From Crenobacter intestini (GTDB lineage: Bacteria > Pseudomonadota > Gammaproteobacteria > Burkholderiales > Chromobacteriaceae), in assembly GCF_004919095.1 (NCBI RefSeq), contig NZ_STGJ01000001.1, positions 372,001 through 436,000 on the forward strand: a DNA stretch of 64,000 nt, given 5' to 3'. The first letter of the stretch is position 1. Each line of letters starts with the position of its first letter. The position numbers and the translations under genes were made by a program. The notes beneath the pieces were generated by a model. The model was not told where the DNA came from. It did no database searches and saw only the letters and a program-made list of their open reading frames with translations. Below are positions 38,692-47,247 of the stretch, piece by piece.

Positions 38692-39639
38692 ATGCAAAGA
38701 CCGGAATTCGCGCTGGCCATCCACGGCGGCGCCGGCACCCTCACCCGCAGCACCATGACCGCCGGACAGGAAACCGAGTACCGCGCCGCGCTGCACCAGG
38801 CGATGGTCGCAGGCCAGGCCTGCCTCGCCGCCGGGCAAGGCGCGCTCGACGCGGTATGCGCGGCGGTCGCCATGATGGAAGACAGCCCGCTCTTCAACGC
38901 CGGGCGCGGTGCCGTGTTCACCCACGAGGGCCGCAACGAGATGGACGCGGCGGTGATGGTCGGCGCGGGGCGCGACGCCGGCGCCGTCTGCCAGCTCACC
39001 GGCATCAGGAACCCCGTGCTCGCCGCGCGCGCGGTGATGGAAAAATCCAACCATGTGCTGCTCGCCGGCGACGGTGCGCGCGCCTTCGCCGAAAGCGTGG
39101 GCCTTGAGACCGCGCCGGCCGAGTACTTCCACACCGACGCGCGCTACCGGCAATTGCTGGCGGTGCGCGACAGCAGTGCCGCGGTGCTCGACCACGACGG
39201 CGCGCACAAGCTGGCCTTCGCCGACAAGAAGTTCGGCACCGTCGGCGCCGTCGCGCTGGACAGGAACGGCAAGCTCGCCGCCGCCACCTCCACCGGCGGG
39301 CTCACCAACAAGCGCTGGGGCCGTGTCGGCGACAGCCCGGTGATCGGCGCCGGCACCTGGGCCGACCCGCAGGTCGCCATCTCGGCCACCGGCACCGGCG
39401 AAGTGTTCCTGCGCGCGTGCGCCGCGCACGAAATCACCGCGCGCATGCGCTATTTGCACGAAGACGCGGCCACCGCCGCCGCCGCCGTGATGGCCGAACT
39501 GGGGCAGATGGGCGGCCAGGGCGGCCTGATCGTCGTCGACGCCGAAGGGCGGATCAGCCTGCCCTTCAACACCGAAGGCATGTACCGCGGCCAGCTGGTC
39601 GCCGGCGGCGAGATCGAAGTCGCCATCTACCGCGACTAA
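38692..39639 (+). CDS. Isoaspartyl peptidase / L-asparaginase (Ntn hydrolase)
   Basis: A 315-residue plant-type asparaginase precursor. It starts with AIHGGAGTLTR, and the autocleavage site is KKFGTVGAVALD, freeing Thr183 as nucleophile. NKRWGRVGDSPVIGAGTWAD completes the active site. It hydrolyses beta-aspartyl (isoaspartyl) peptides or asparagine-like amides. AAGGA precedes the ATG. In this operon it could cleave an imported beta-aspartyl or acylated amino compound. The linker before the Thr is of normal length. Confidence 0.92.
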   Translation: MQRPEFALAIHGGAGTLTRSTMTAGQETEYRAALHQAMVAGQACLAAGQGALDAVCAAVAMMEDSPLFNAGRGAVFTHEGRNEMDAAVMVGAGRDAGAVCQLTGIRNPVLAARAVMEKSNHVLLAGDGARAFAESVGLETAPAEYFHTDARYRQLLAVRDSSAAVLDHDGAHKLAFADKKFGTVGAVALDRNGKLAAATSTGGLTNKRWGRVGDSPVIGAGTWADPQVAISATGTGEVFLRACAAHEITARMRYLHEDAATAAAAVMAELGQMGGQGGLIVVDAEGRISLPFNTEGMYRGQLVAGGEIEVAIYRD

Positions 39640-39649
39640 GGAGCTCACC

Positions 39650-40351
39650 ATGAAGATTGCCGACATGAACTGGATGCAGGTGGACAACTACCTGCAGGAC
39701 GACGACCGCTGCGTGCTGCCTTTGGGCAGCGTCGAGCAGCACGCCTACCTGAGCCTCGCCACCGACGCGCTGCTCGCCGAGCGCGTCGCGCTGGACGCGG
39801 CCGAACCCCTGGGCGTGCCGGTGTTCCCGGTACAAAGCTACGGCCTCGCGCCGTATTTCTCCGCCTTCCCCGGCACCGTCACGCTGAAAACCGGCACCTA
39901 CCTCGCGCTGGTGCGCGACCTCTTGGACAGCCTCGCCCGCCAGGGCTTCAGGCGCATCGTGATCGTCAACGGCCACGGCGGCAACGCGCCGGCGGCGGCG
40001 CTCGCCACCGAGTGGATGGCAGAAAACCCCGAAGTGCAGGTGAAGTTCCACAACTGGTGGAACGCGCCGCGCACCCTCGCCTTCGTGAAGGCCTGCGACG
40101 CAGACAGCTCGCACGCGTCGTGGATGGAGAGCCTGCCCTTCACCCGCGTGTCCGGCGCAACCCCGCCCGCGACGGGCAAGCCGCTGATCGACTTCGCGCG
40201 CTACGCGGTGCTGAACCCCGAACTCGTGCGCGAGTATATCGGCGACGGCAATTTCGGCGGCGCCTACACCCGGCCGGAAGCCGACACCGAGCGCATGTGG
40301 CAGATCGCCGTCGAGGAGACGCGCGCGCTGATCGAGGGGCCGTGGCGATGA
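39650..40351 (+). CDS. Creatininase-family amidohydrolase
   Basis: A 233-residue creatininase-superfamily protein. Metal ligands are expected in GSVEQHAYLSLATD (E, H and D), with the VNGHGGNAPAA loop and SSHASWMES in the second half. Relatives hydrolyse creatinine, formamides or modified peptides (MftE). The usual GPHLPL stretch is AYLSLA here, marking a distinct subgroup. AAGGAG precedes the ATG. The following gene overlaps its stop (ATGA). The true amide substrate is unknown. Confidence 0.87.
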   Translation: MKIADMNWMQVDNYLQDDDRCVLPLGSVEQHAYLSLATDALLAERVALDAAEPLGVPVFPVQSYGLAPYFSAFPGTVTLKTGTYLALVRDLLDSLARQGFRRIVIVNGHGGNAPAAALATEWMAENPEVQVKFHNWWNAPRTLAFVKACDADSSHASWMESLPFTRVSGATPPATGKPLIDFARYAVLNPELVREYIGDGNFGGAYTRPEADTERMWQIAVEETRALIEGPWR

Positions 40352-41385
40352 AGACCGACACCCCTATCCTGGTCTGGGGCGCAGGCGCGATGGGCGCGAC
40401 ACTCGCCGCCCATTTCCTCCGCGCAGGCCGCGACGTACTGCTGGTCGACAACAATGTGTCACACGTCGCGGCACTGAATGAAAACGGCCTGACACTCACC
40501 GGCCCCATCGTCGAAGGGCGCTTCAGGGTAGCCGCATGCACGCCGGAGGCGCTCACCGGGCGCTACCCGCTGATCCTGCTCGCCACCAAGGCGCTGCACA
40601 CCCGCACCGCCTGCCGCATGCTGGCAGAACACCTCACCGGCGACGGCGTGGTGGTCAGCGTGCAGAACGGGCTGAACGAGGCGGTGATCGCCGAGGAAGT
40701 GGGCGCTCCCCGTACCTTCGGCTGCTTCGTCAACTTCGGCGCCGACCTGATGGCGCCGGGCGAGGTGATGTTCGGCGGCTGGGGCGCGACCGTGGTGGGC
40801 GAGATCGACGGTCACCTTACCGACCGTGCGCGCGACATCCACGCGCTGTTTACCCTCTTCAACCCCGACGCGGCGCTCACCGCCAACATCCACGGCTACC
40901 TGTGGAGCAAGCTCGTCTACGGCAGCCTGCTGTTCGCCACCGCGCTGACCGACGAGGGCATCGCCGGCGTGCTGGAAAACGACCGTTACCGCCCGCTCTT
41001 GGTCGCGCTCGCACGTGAGGTGTGCCAGGTGGCCCATGCGCACGGCGTCACGCTGGAGGGCTTCGACGGCTTCGAGCCGGATGCCTTCGCGCCTGACGCG
41101 CCCTTGGGCGGCGCGTACGCCTCGCTCGACCGGCTCGCCGCCCACAACCGGCGCTCGGCCAAGAAGCACGCCGGCATCTGGCGCGACCTGTCGGTGCACA
41201 AGCGCAAGACCGAGGTCGACGAGATCATCGCGCCGATCGCGCGCATCGGCCGCGAACACGGCGTGCCCACCCCGCTGACCGACGCGCTGGTGCGCGCGGT
41301 ACACGCGGCCGAAGGCGGCGTGCCGCTCGGGCTGGAACTGCTCGAATCGGTGCGCGCTGCGATGTCTGAAGGAGCAGTGCGATGA
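40348..41385 (+). CDS. Ketopantoate reductase-family NAD(P)H oxidoreductase
   Basis: A 345-residue PanE/ApbA-type protein. The Rossmann loop is VWGAGAMGATLAAHFL (9-24), and the catalytic lysine is expected in LATKALHT. The C-terminal helical domain holds NIHGYLWSKLVYGSL. Real ketopantoate reductases are ~300 residues; the longer C terminus and operon suggest a different 2-oxo or hydroxy acid substrate. It overlaps both neighbours by four bases. Confidence 0.85.
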   Translation: MKTDTPILVWGAGAMGATLAAHFLRAGRDVLLVDNNVSHVAALNENGLTLTGPIVEGRFRVAACTPEALTGRYPLILLATKALHTRTACRMLAEHLTGDGVVVSVQNGLNEAVIAEEVGAPRTFGCFVNFGADLMAPGEVMFGGWGATVVGEIDGHLTDRARDIHALFTLFNPDAALTANIHGYLWSKLVYGSLLFATALTDEGIAGVLENDRYRPLLVALAREVCQVAHAHGVTLEGFDGFEPDAFAPDAPLGGAYASLDRLAAHNRRSAKKHAGIWRDLSVHKRKTEVDEIIAPIARIGREHGVPTPLTDALVRAVHAAEGGVPLGLELLESVRAAMSEGAVR

Positions 41386-42134
41386 ACCTTTGTTACGACT
41401 ACGCGGGGCAGACCGTACTCGTCACCGGCGCCGCGCAAGGCATCGGCCGCGAGATCTGCCGCCGCTTTTGCGCGGCCGGCGCGCGGGTGATCGCCGCCGA
41501 CATCGACGCCGCGACGCTCGCCGAAACCGTCGCTGCCTGCGGCGGGCAGTGCGAGGCGCGGCGGCTCGACGTGACCGACCGCGCTGCCGTACACGCGCTG
41601 ATCGCCGCCACCGGCGCCGTCGACGTGCTGGTACACAGCGCGGGCGGCGTGTGCGGGCAGGCAGGCAGGCCACTGGAAATCATCACCGAGGCAGACTGGC
41701 GGCGCATCTTCGCCGTCAACACCGACGGCGCGTTCTGGTGCGCGCAGGCGGTGGCGCCGGGCATGAAGGCAAAGGGGCGCGGACGCATCGTGCTGATTTC
41801 CAGCGGCGCGGGCCTGGGCGTGAGCCTGACCGGCATTCAGGCGTACGCGGCGGCCAAGGCGGCCGAGATCGCGCTCGCGCGCCAGCTCGGCCACGAACTC
41901 GGCCCCTTCGGCATCACCGTCAACAGCGTCGCGCCGGGCTTCATCCGCTCGAACCCGAGCACCGAGCGGCAATGGCAGGCGATGGGCGAGGCGGGCCAGG
42001 CGCGGCTGATGGACACGATCGCGCTGCGCCGGCCGGGAGAGCCTGCCGACATCGCGCACGCGGTGCTGTTCTTCGCGAGCGCCGAGGCGGGCTGGATCAG
42101 TGGCCAGGTGCTGTCGGTCGACGGCGGCAAGTAA
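41382..42134 (+). CDS. SDR-family oxidoreductase
   Basis: A 250-residue classical short-chain dehydrogenase. It has TGAAQGIG (15-22), a NAD-type Asp at the end of strand 2 (IAADIDAATL), HSAGG, S140/S141, and Y155-x3-K159. It ends with SGQVLSVDGGK as in FabG-like enzymes. It oxidises or reduces an alcohol/ketone in the pathway. AAGGAG stands before the ATG, which overlaps the previous stop. Confidence 0.92.
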   Translation: MNLCYDYAGQTVLVTGAAQGIGREICRRFCAAGARVIAADIDAATLAETVAACGGQCEARRLDVTDRAAVHALIAATGAVDVLVHSAGGVCGQAGRPLEIITEADWRRIFAVNTDGAFWCAQAVAPGMKAKGRGRIVLISSGAGLGVSLTGIQAYAAAKAAEIALARQLGHELGPFGITVNSVAPGFIRSNPSTERQWQAMGEAGQARLMDTIALRRPGEPADIAHAVLFFASAEAGWISGQVLSVDGGK

Positions 42135-42145
42135 AGGCACACACG

Positions 42146-43336
42146 ATGAAGGCGCTTGCCCCTTTGCTCAGCACCACCCTCACCCGGCGGGAACTGGAGC
42201 TTGCGCGCGCCCTGCGCGAGCGGCTGCCCGAGGCGATGGACACCCACGCGACGCGCGCCTTCGAGCGCCGCTTCGAAAACTGGCTCGGCCACGGCCACGC
42301 CCGCGCCTTCATGGGCGGGCGCGCCGCGCTGGCGATGGCGATCCGCGCACTGGACCTCGGGGACAACGCCGGCGTCATCGTGCCGGGCTTCACCTGCCAG
42401 TGCGTGCTCAACGCGCTCGCTTTCGCCGGCGCCAAGGCACAGTACGCCGATATCGAGCACACCAGCCTCGGCCTCGACGTAGACGCGGTGCGCGCAGCGA
42501 TCACGCCCGGCACCCGCGCGGTGATGGTCCAGCACAGCTTCGGCCTCGTCGGCCGCGACTTCGAGGCCATCCTGCAGCTCGCCCACGAGCGCGGCCTCAA
42601 GGTGATCGAAGACTGCGCGCACGCGCTGGGCGCGCGCCACCGCGGCCTGCCGCTGGGCGCATACGGCGACGTCGCGGTATACAGCTTCGAGCGCAGCAAG
42701 GTGCTGACCACCATCCACGGCGGTGTCGCGCTCGCCAACGACGCGGAAGCGGCCCAACGCCTCTGTGCGCTCGCCGAAGCCGCACCGCTGCCGGCGGCGG
42801 ACGAGATCGACGCGCAGCTTGTCAGCGTGATGCACGACTACTGGGTGCGTGCGAGCGGTGACGCCGCCGGCGCCGAGCGCGCCCGCGCGCTGTGGGGCGA
42901 ACGGGTGCTGCCGCAGATGTGGCCGGAAGAATTCGGCATCTCGGTGCCGCCGCGCTACGGCCAGCGCATGCCCTCGGCGATCGCCCGCCTCGCCGACGCG
43001 CAACTTGACCGGCTGGACGCGGTGCTCGCGCGCCGCCGCGCGCAGACCGCGTACTGGCAACACTGGGCCAGCAAACGCGGCATCGGGTACTTCGACGCCA
43101 TCGACGGCAGCGAGCCTGCCTGGCTGCGCTTTCCGCTATGGGTCGACCCCGCGCTCAAGGCCGACCGCCACGCGCTGGAAAACGCGCTGGGCGTCGAAGT
43201 GGGCGTGTGGTTCACCACCCCGGCCCACCCGGTCGCGCGCACCGAGGCGCACTGCCCGCGCGGGATGGACGCCTGTCAGCGCATCGTCAACCTGCCCACC
43301 TTGCTGCCCGCCAGCCACCCGCACGCCGCCGCCTGA
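42146..43336 (+). CDS. DegT/DnrJ/EryC1/StrS-type PLP aminotransferase
   Basis: A 396-residue fold-type I PLP enzyme. GGRAALAMAIRALDLG binds cofactor phosphate, D156 (IEDCAHALGA) holds the pyridine N, and the Schiff-base lysine is K185 in SFERSKVLTTIHGG. Relatives transaminate keto sugars or cyclic ketones. The C terminus (MDACQRIVNLPTLLPASHP) is typical. It would aminate or deaminate a product of the SDR or KPR-like enzyme. It starts 11 bases after the SDR and is the last gene of the operon. Confidence 0.9.
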   Translation: MKALAPLLSTTLTRRELELARALRERLPEAMDTHATRAFERRFENWLGHGHARAFMGGRAALAMAIRALDLGDNAGVIVPGFTCQCVLNALAFAGAKAQYADIEHTSLGLDVDAVRAAITPGTRAVMVQHSFGLVGRDFEAILQLAHERGLKVIEDCAHALGARHRGLPLGAYGDVAVYSFERSKVLTTIHGGVALANDAEAAQRLCALAEAAPLPAADEIDAQLVSVMHDYWVRASGDAAGAERARALWGERVLPQMWPEEFGISVPPRYGQRMPSAIARLADAQLDRLDAVLARRRAQTAYWQHWASKRGIGYFDAIDGSEPAWLRFPLWVDPALKADRHALENALGVEVGVWFTTPAHPVARTEAHCPRGMDACQRIVNLPTLLPASHPHAAA

Positions 43337-43374
43337 CCCCTGGCGGGCATCCGCCCGCCTGTTCCCTCCCCTTC

Positions 43375-43397
43375 GGCCTGTCCGTCCTGGACAGGCC
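43375..43397 (+). terminator. Hairpin at the end of the symporter/aminotransferase operon
   Basis: A perfect 9-bp stem (43375-43383 with 43389-43397) and five-base loop, about 40 bases after the aminotransferase stop. Only weak T-richness follows (ATTTCG), so termination may be partial. It lies just before the promoter of the light-responsive operon. Confidence 0.55.
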
Positions 43398-43413
43398 GCC
43401 ATTTCGTCCATGG

Positions 43414-43428
43414 TTTGTACTGTACAAA
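43414..43428 (+). promoter_or_regulatory. Palindromic operator TTTGTACTGTACAAA
   Basis: A perfect 7-1-7 palindrome directly upstream of the -35 box of the nine-gene operon. TGTACA-containing dyads fit MerR/LitR-type regulators, and such a regulator is encoded at the end of this operon. A direct repeat AGTGCGAT (43443-43450 and 43458-43465) also flanks the -10. Confidence 0.6.
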
Positions 43429-43431
43429 TAG

Positions 43432-43460
43432 TTGACAGATACAGTGCGATAAACAATAGT
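43432..43460 (+). promoter_or_regulatory. Promoter of the LitR-linked operon
   Basis: TTGACA (43432-43437), a 17-base spacer and AATAGT (43455-43460) form a near-consensus -35 and a fair -10. The expected start is near 43467, 28 bases before the first ATG. The operator palindrome abuts the -35. Confidence 0.65.
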
Positions 43461-43494
43461 GCGATGGACATCCCCTTACCCAGGAGCGCACGTC

Positions 43495-44805
43495 ATGAAC
43501 ATCGCCGTCGTCGGCACCGGCATCGCCGGCCTCTCCGCTGCGTGGTTGCTCGCGCGCAGCGGCCACAAGGTCACCGTGTACGAGAAGGCACAACGCGCGG
43601 GCGGACACAGCCATACCGTCGACGTCGAGCTCGAAGGCGTGCGTCACCCGGTCGACACCGGCTTTCTCGTGCACAACGCACGCACCTACCCCAATCTGAT
43701 CGCCCTCTTTCAGACGCTCGGGGTCAAGACCTGCGACAGCGAGATGACCTTCTCGGTCGCGAGCGAGGCCGATGACCTGGAGTGGGCCGGCAGCAGCATC
43801 GCCACGCTGTTCGGGCAGAAGCGCAACCTGGTGCGCCCCCGCTTCTGGCGCATGCTCGCCGACATCCAGCGCCTGCACAGGCTCGCCCCGATCATCCTTG
43901 CCGAAGCGCTCGTCCGGGACGACACACTGGGCGAGGCGCTCGCACAGCACGGCTTTGGCGAGACGCTACTGCGCTGGTACCTGCTGCCGATGGGCGCGGC
44001 GATCTGGTCGACTTCCACCCGCGACATGCTGGACTTCCCGGCGGCGACCTTCTTCGAATTCTGCGCGAACCACGGGCTGATGCAGGTCACCGACCGCCCG
44101 CAGTGGCGCACGGTGGTGGGCGGCTCGCGCGAGTACGTGCGCACCATGCTGGCAACTCTTGACGACGTGCGCTACGGCTGCCCGGTGCACGCCATCCGAG
44201 AAGCGGACCAAGGCGTCGAACTGGCCCACGCGCACGGCGTCAGCCGGCACGACCAGGTGGTGCTCGCCTGCCATAGCGACGAAGCCCGCGCCATGCTGGG
44301 CGAGCGCCACCACGCGGCACGCACCCTGCTGGGGCAGATCGGCTACACACCCAACCGCGCCTACCTGCACAGCGACGCGCGCGTGCTACCCCGACGCCGC
44401 GCGCTGTGGTCGGCGTGGAACTACCGCGCAGAAGCAGGCGAAGCGGGTGGCGCGCCGGTGTCGGTGCACTACCTGATCAACCGCCTGCAACCCTTGCCCT
44501 TCAAGGCGCCGGTCATCGTCAGCCTCAACCCTGCGCAAGCGCCCGACCAGCTGATCGCGCGCTTTGACTACGCGCACCCGCGGCTCGACGCCGCCGCCAT
44601 CGCCGCGCAGCAAGCGCTGGACGGCGTGCAGGGGCAAGGCGGCGTGTGGCTGGCCGGCGCCTGGTGCGGCTACGGTTTCCACGAAGACGGCCTGAAGGCC
44701 GGCATGCGCGTCGCGCTGGCGCTGGGCGCCACGGTGCCGTGGCAGCATGGCGTCGCCCCCATCATGCGGCCGGCGCCGTTGCCCGCCGAGGCGTGCGCGG
44801 CATGA
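43495..44805 (+). CDS. FAD/NAD(P)-binding amine-oxidase-like oxidoreductase
   Basis: A 436-residue flavoprotein. The dinucleotide loop IAVVGTGIAGLSAAWLLA (3-20) is followed by KAQRAGGHSHTVDVE and VDTGFLVHNARTYPNL. The C terminus has the second FAD contact VWLAGAWCGYGFHEDGLKAG. This type is always next to DUF1365 and CFA-like genes and probably desaturates or oxidises a membrane fatty acid, as in furan fatty acid pathways. AGGAG precedes the ATG. It is the first gene of the operon. Confidence 0.9.
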   Translation: MNIAVVGTGIAGLSAAWLLARSGHKVTVYEKAQRAGGHSHTVDVELEGVRHPVDTGFLVHNARTYPNLIALFQTLGVKTCDSEMTFSVASEADDLEWAGSSIATLFGQKRNLVRPRFWRMLADIQRLHRLAPIILAEALVRDDTLGEALAQHGFGETLLRWYLLPMGAAIWSTSTRDMLDFPAATFFEFCANHGLMQVTDRPQWRTVVGGSREYVRTMLATLDDVRYGCPVHAIREADQGVELAHAHGVSRHDQVVLACHSDEARAMLGERHHAARTLLGQIGYTPNRAYLHSDARVLPRRRALWSAWNYRAEAGEAGGAPVSVHYLINRLQPLPFKAPVIVSLNPAQAPDQLIARFDYAHPRLDAAAIAAQQALDGVQGQGGVWLAGAWCGYGFHEDGLKAGMRVALALGATVPWQHGVAPIMRPAPLPAEACAA

Positions 44806-45539
44806 GCGCGCGCCGCTTCGTCGGCCGTGTGTGGCACGCGCGGCGCGCCCCGGTCGAACACCGCTTCGCCTACCCGCACGCTTGGCTGGCGCTGCCCCTG
44901 CCCGAGTGCGACCGGCCAAGCGTGCGCCTGGCGACCATGGTTGCCTGGCAGCGCAAGCGCCACGGCGCCGAAGACGGCAGCGCGCTGCTGCCGTGGCTGC
45001 AAGCGAGGCTCGCCCAGCACGGCGTGAGCGGCGCGGTGTCGGCCGAACTGCACACCCTGCCTTGTGTGCTGGGCCGGGTCTTCAACCCGGCGAGCTTTTA
45101 CGTGGTGCGCGGCGAGCAAGGCGCGCTGCTCGGCTTCTGGGTCGAGGTGCGCAACACCTTCGGTGAGCGGCACGACTACTTCGTGCCGCCTGCTGGCGAC
45201 TCAGAAATCGCCAAGGCACTGCACGTCTCGCCGTTCTTCAAGGTTGAGGGCGGCTACCGCTTCGCCTTCAACGTCGCGGACAACGACCGCTTTGCCGTGC
45301 GCATCGATTATCTGGACCCGCACGGCGCGCTTCTCTTTACCGCGGGGCTCGACGGCCACAGCGCTAGCTCGCGCAGCACCGACTGGCTCTTGAGCGGCGC
45401 ACGCCACTGGCTGATGGGCGCCGGCGTCTGGCTGCACATCCACCTGCAGGCGTGGCGGCTCTGGCGCCGCGGCGCGCCTTTCTTTGGCCGTGACGGCCGC
45501 CCACACCCAACGGGACTCGACGACAGGAGTACGACATGA
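44802..45539 (+). CDS. DUF1365 protein
   Basis: A 245-residue DUF1365 protein. It begins with the family pattern GRVWHARRAPVEHRFAYPHAWLAL, then VFNPASFYVV and VEVRNTFGERHDYFV. The biochemical role is unknown, but linkage to flavin oxidoreductases and CFA-type methyltransferases is widespread and suggests lipid modification at the membrane. The ATG overlaps the previous stop, and the next ATG overlaps its stop. Confidence 0.92.
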   Translation: MSARRFVGRVWHARRAPVEHRFAYPHAWLALPLPECDRPSVRLATMVAWQRKRHGAEDGSALLPWLQARLAQHGVSGAVSAELHTLPCVLGRVFNPASFYVVRGEQGALLGFWVEVRNTFGERHDYFVPPAGDSEIAKALHVSPFFKVEGGYRFAFNVADNDRFAVRIDYLDPHGALLFTAGLDGHSASSRSTDWLLSGARHWLMGAGVWLHIHLQAWRLWRRGAPFFGRDGRPHPTGLDDRSTT

Positions 45540-46750
45540 ACGGACACAGCCCCACCCGACCGCTGATCTTGGCTCGCCCGCCACTGTTGGCCCGCACGCT
45601 GATCAGCGCGCTGGAGAACCTGCAGGCGGGCAGCCTGCTGCTCGAATGCCCGGACGGCAGCGCGCAGCTCTTTCACGGCCAGGCTCCCGGCCCGAGTGCC
45701 CACCTCGCGATCCGTGACTGGGACGTGCTCGCCAAAGTCGCCAAGGGCGGCGACATCGCGCTGGCCGAGGCACTGCGCGACGAGCGCGCGCATACGCAGG
45801 ACGCGGTCGCGCTGATCCGCCTCGCGCTCGCCAACGAGGCGGCGCTGGACCGCGCGGTGCACGGCAGCGTCGCCGGCACCCTGCTTTACTGGCTGCGCCA
45901 CCTCTTCAACGCCAACACCCGCGCGGGCAGCCGCCGCAACATCCAGGCGCACTACGACCTGGGCAACGATTTTTACCGTCTGTGGCTGGACGAGGGCATG
46001 ACCTACTCCGCCGCGCTGTTTGACGGCGACAGCACGCGCACGCTGGAAGACGCGCAAACCGCCAAGTACGAACGCATCCTGCAAAGGCTGAACCCGGCGC
46101 GCGGCGCGCGTCTGCTCGAAATCGGCTGCGGCTGGGGCGGCTTTGCCGAGTACGCGATCCGCACCCGCGGCGTGCACGTCACCGGCGTCACCCTCTCCAG
46201 CGAACAGCTCGCCTACGCCCAGGCGCGGCTCGCGCGTGCCGGTCTTGCCGAACAAGCCTCGCTCACGCTGACCGACTACCGCGACATCAAGGGGCAGTTC
46301 GACCATATCGTGTCGATCGAGATGCTCGAGGCGGTCGGCGAGCGCTGGTGGCCCACCTACTTCGCGACGCTACGCGACAGGCTCGGGCAGGGCGGCACGG
46401 CGCTGGTGCAGGTGATCACCATCGACGACGCGCACTTCGCCCGCTACCGGCGCGGCACCGACTTCATCCAGCAGTACATCTTCCCCGGCGGCATGCTGCC
46501 GAGCGTGCAAAGGCTGGAAGAAGAGAGCCGCGGCGCCGGCTTGCGCATCGACAACCTGTTTGCCTTCGGCGCGGACTACGCGTTGACGCTGCGCGCGTGG
46601 CGCCACCGCTTCGCCGCCGCGCTGCCGATGCTGGACGCGCGTTTTGACGCGCCCTTCCAGCGGATCTGGCGCTTTTACCTCGACTACTGCATCGCAGGCT
46701 TTGAAACGGGGCGCACCGATGTCTGCCAAATTCAATTCGCTCGTCCTTAG
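45536..46750 (+). CDS. Cyclopropane-fatty-acid synthase-like methyltransferase
   Basis: A 404-residue CFA-synthase-type enzyme. NIQAHYDLGNDFYRLWLDE, MTYSAALF, the SAM loop LLEIGCGWGGFAEYA (about residue 195) and SIEMLEAVGERWW are diagnostic, and YIFPGGMLPS follows. It transfers a methyl or methylene from SAM to unsaturated acyl chains of phospholipids. In this gene neighbourhood it could be a true CFA synthase or a UfaM-like methylase. AGGAG precedes the ATG. The next gene starts 32 bases inside its end. Confidence 0.93.
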   Translation: MNGHSPTRPLILARPPLLARTLISALENLQAGSLLLECPDGSAQLFHGQAPGPSAHLAIRDWDVLAKVAKGGDIALAEALRDERAHTQDAVALIRLALANEAALDRAVHGSVAGTLLYWLRHLFNANTRAGSRRNIQAHYDLGNDFYRLWLDEGMTYSAALFDGDSTRTLEDAQTAKYERILQRLNPARGARLLEIGCGWGGFAEYAIRTRGVHVTGVTLSSEQLAYAQARLARAGLAEQASLTLTDYRDIKGQFDHIVSIEMLEAVGERWWPTYFATLRDRLGQGGTALVQVITIDDAHFARYRRGTDFIQQYIFPGGMLPSVQRLEEESRGAGLRIDNLFAFGADYALTLRAWRHRFAAALPMLDARFDAPFQRIWRFYLDYCIAGFETGRTDVCQIQFARP

Positions 46751-47246
46751 CGCGTGCCTTGCGCTGATGGCCGGGCTCGCCCACGCGCTGCCGCCGGCGC
46801 TCGCGCAAACCCCCGCTCTCGAGGTACTGGGCAAGGGCACCATGCGCTGGTTCGGCCTCAAGCTGTACGACGCGGCGCTGTTCACGCCGGCCGGCGCGCC
46901 GTGGCAAGCCGGCGCGCCGTACGCGCTGGAGCTGCGCTACGCGCGCGCCTTCGAAGGCGAGGCGCTCGCGCGTTCGAGCGGCGACGAAATCGCGCGCCAG
47001 GGCGTGCCGCAAGCGGAGATCGAACGCTACGTCGAGCTGCTGCGCGGGGTGTTCCCGGACGTGGCGGCAGGCGACGTGATCGTCGGTGCGCGCCGCGCGG
47101 ACGGCGGCGCCAGCTTCTGGCACAACGGCCGGCCGGTCGGCCGCATCGACGACCCCGTGTTCGCACGGCGCTTCTTCGGCATCTGGCTTGCGCCGACCAC
47201 GCGCGAGCCTGCGCTGCGCCGCGCCTTGACCAAAGAGGGCCGCTAG
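46719..47246 (+). CDS. Chalcone isomerase-like periplasmic protein
   Basis: A 175-residue protein with a signal peptide (to about residue 24, ...GLAHALPPA) and a chalcone-isomerase-like domain: VLGKGTMRWFGLKLYDAALFTP, ALELRYARAFEGEAL and the ending FFGIWLAPTTREPALRRAL. Bacterial relatives probably bind fatty acids rather than flavonoids. It is periplasmic, in step with a membrane-lipid operon. It overlaps cfa by 32 bases. Confidence 0.85.
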   Translation: MSAKFNSLVLSACLALMAGLAHALPPALAQTPALEVLGKGTMRWFGLKLYDAALFTPAGAPWQAGAPYALELRYARAFEGEALARSSGDEIARQGVPQAEIERYVELLRGVFPDVAAGDVIVGARRADGGASFWHNGRPVGRIDDPVFARRFFGIWLAPTTREPALRRALTKEGR

Positions 47247-47247
47247 C

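Noticed and set aside
37045-39687. An 880-codon minus-strand frame antisense to the symporter and asparaginase
   Set aside because: Low-complexity His/Asp/Arg/Gly composition, no motifs, and it covers two genes with clear motifs and ribosome sites.
40348-41385. Assigning panE (pantothenate synthesis) to the ketopantoate-reductase-like gene
   Set aside because: The protein is longer than PanE and lies in a catabolic-looking operon with creatininase and aminotransferase genes and no other pantothenate genes.
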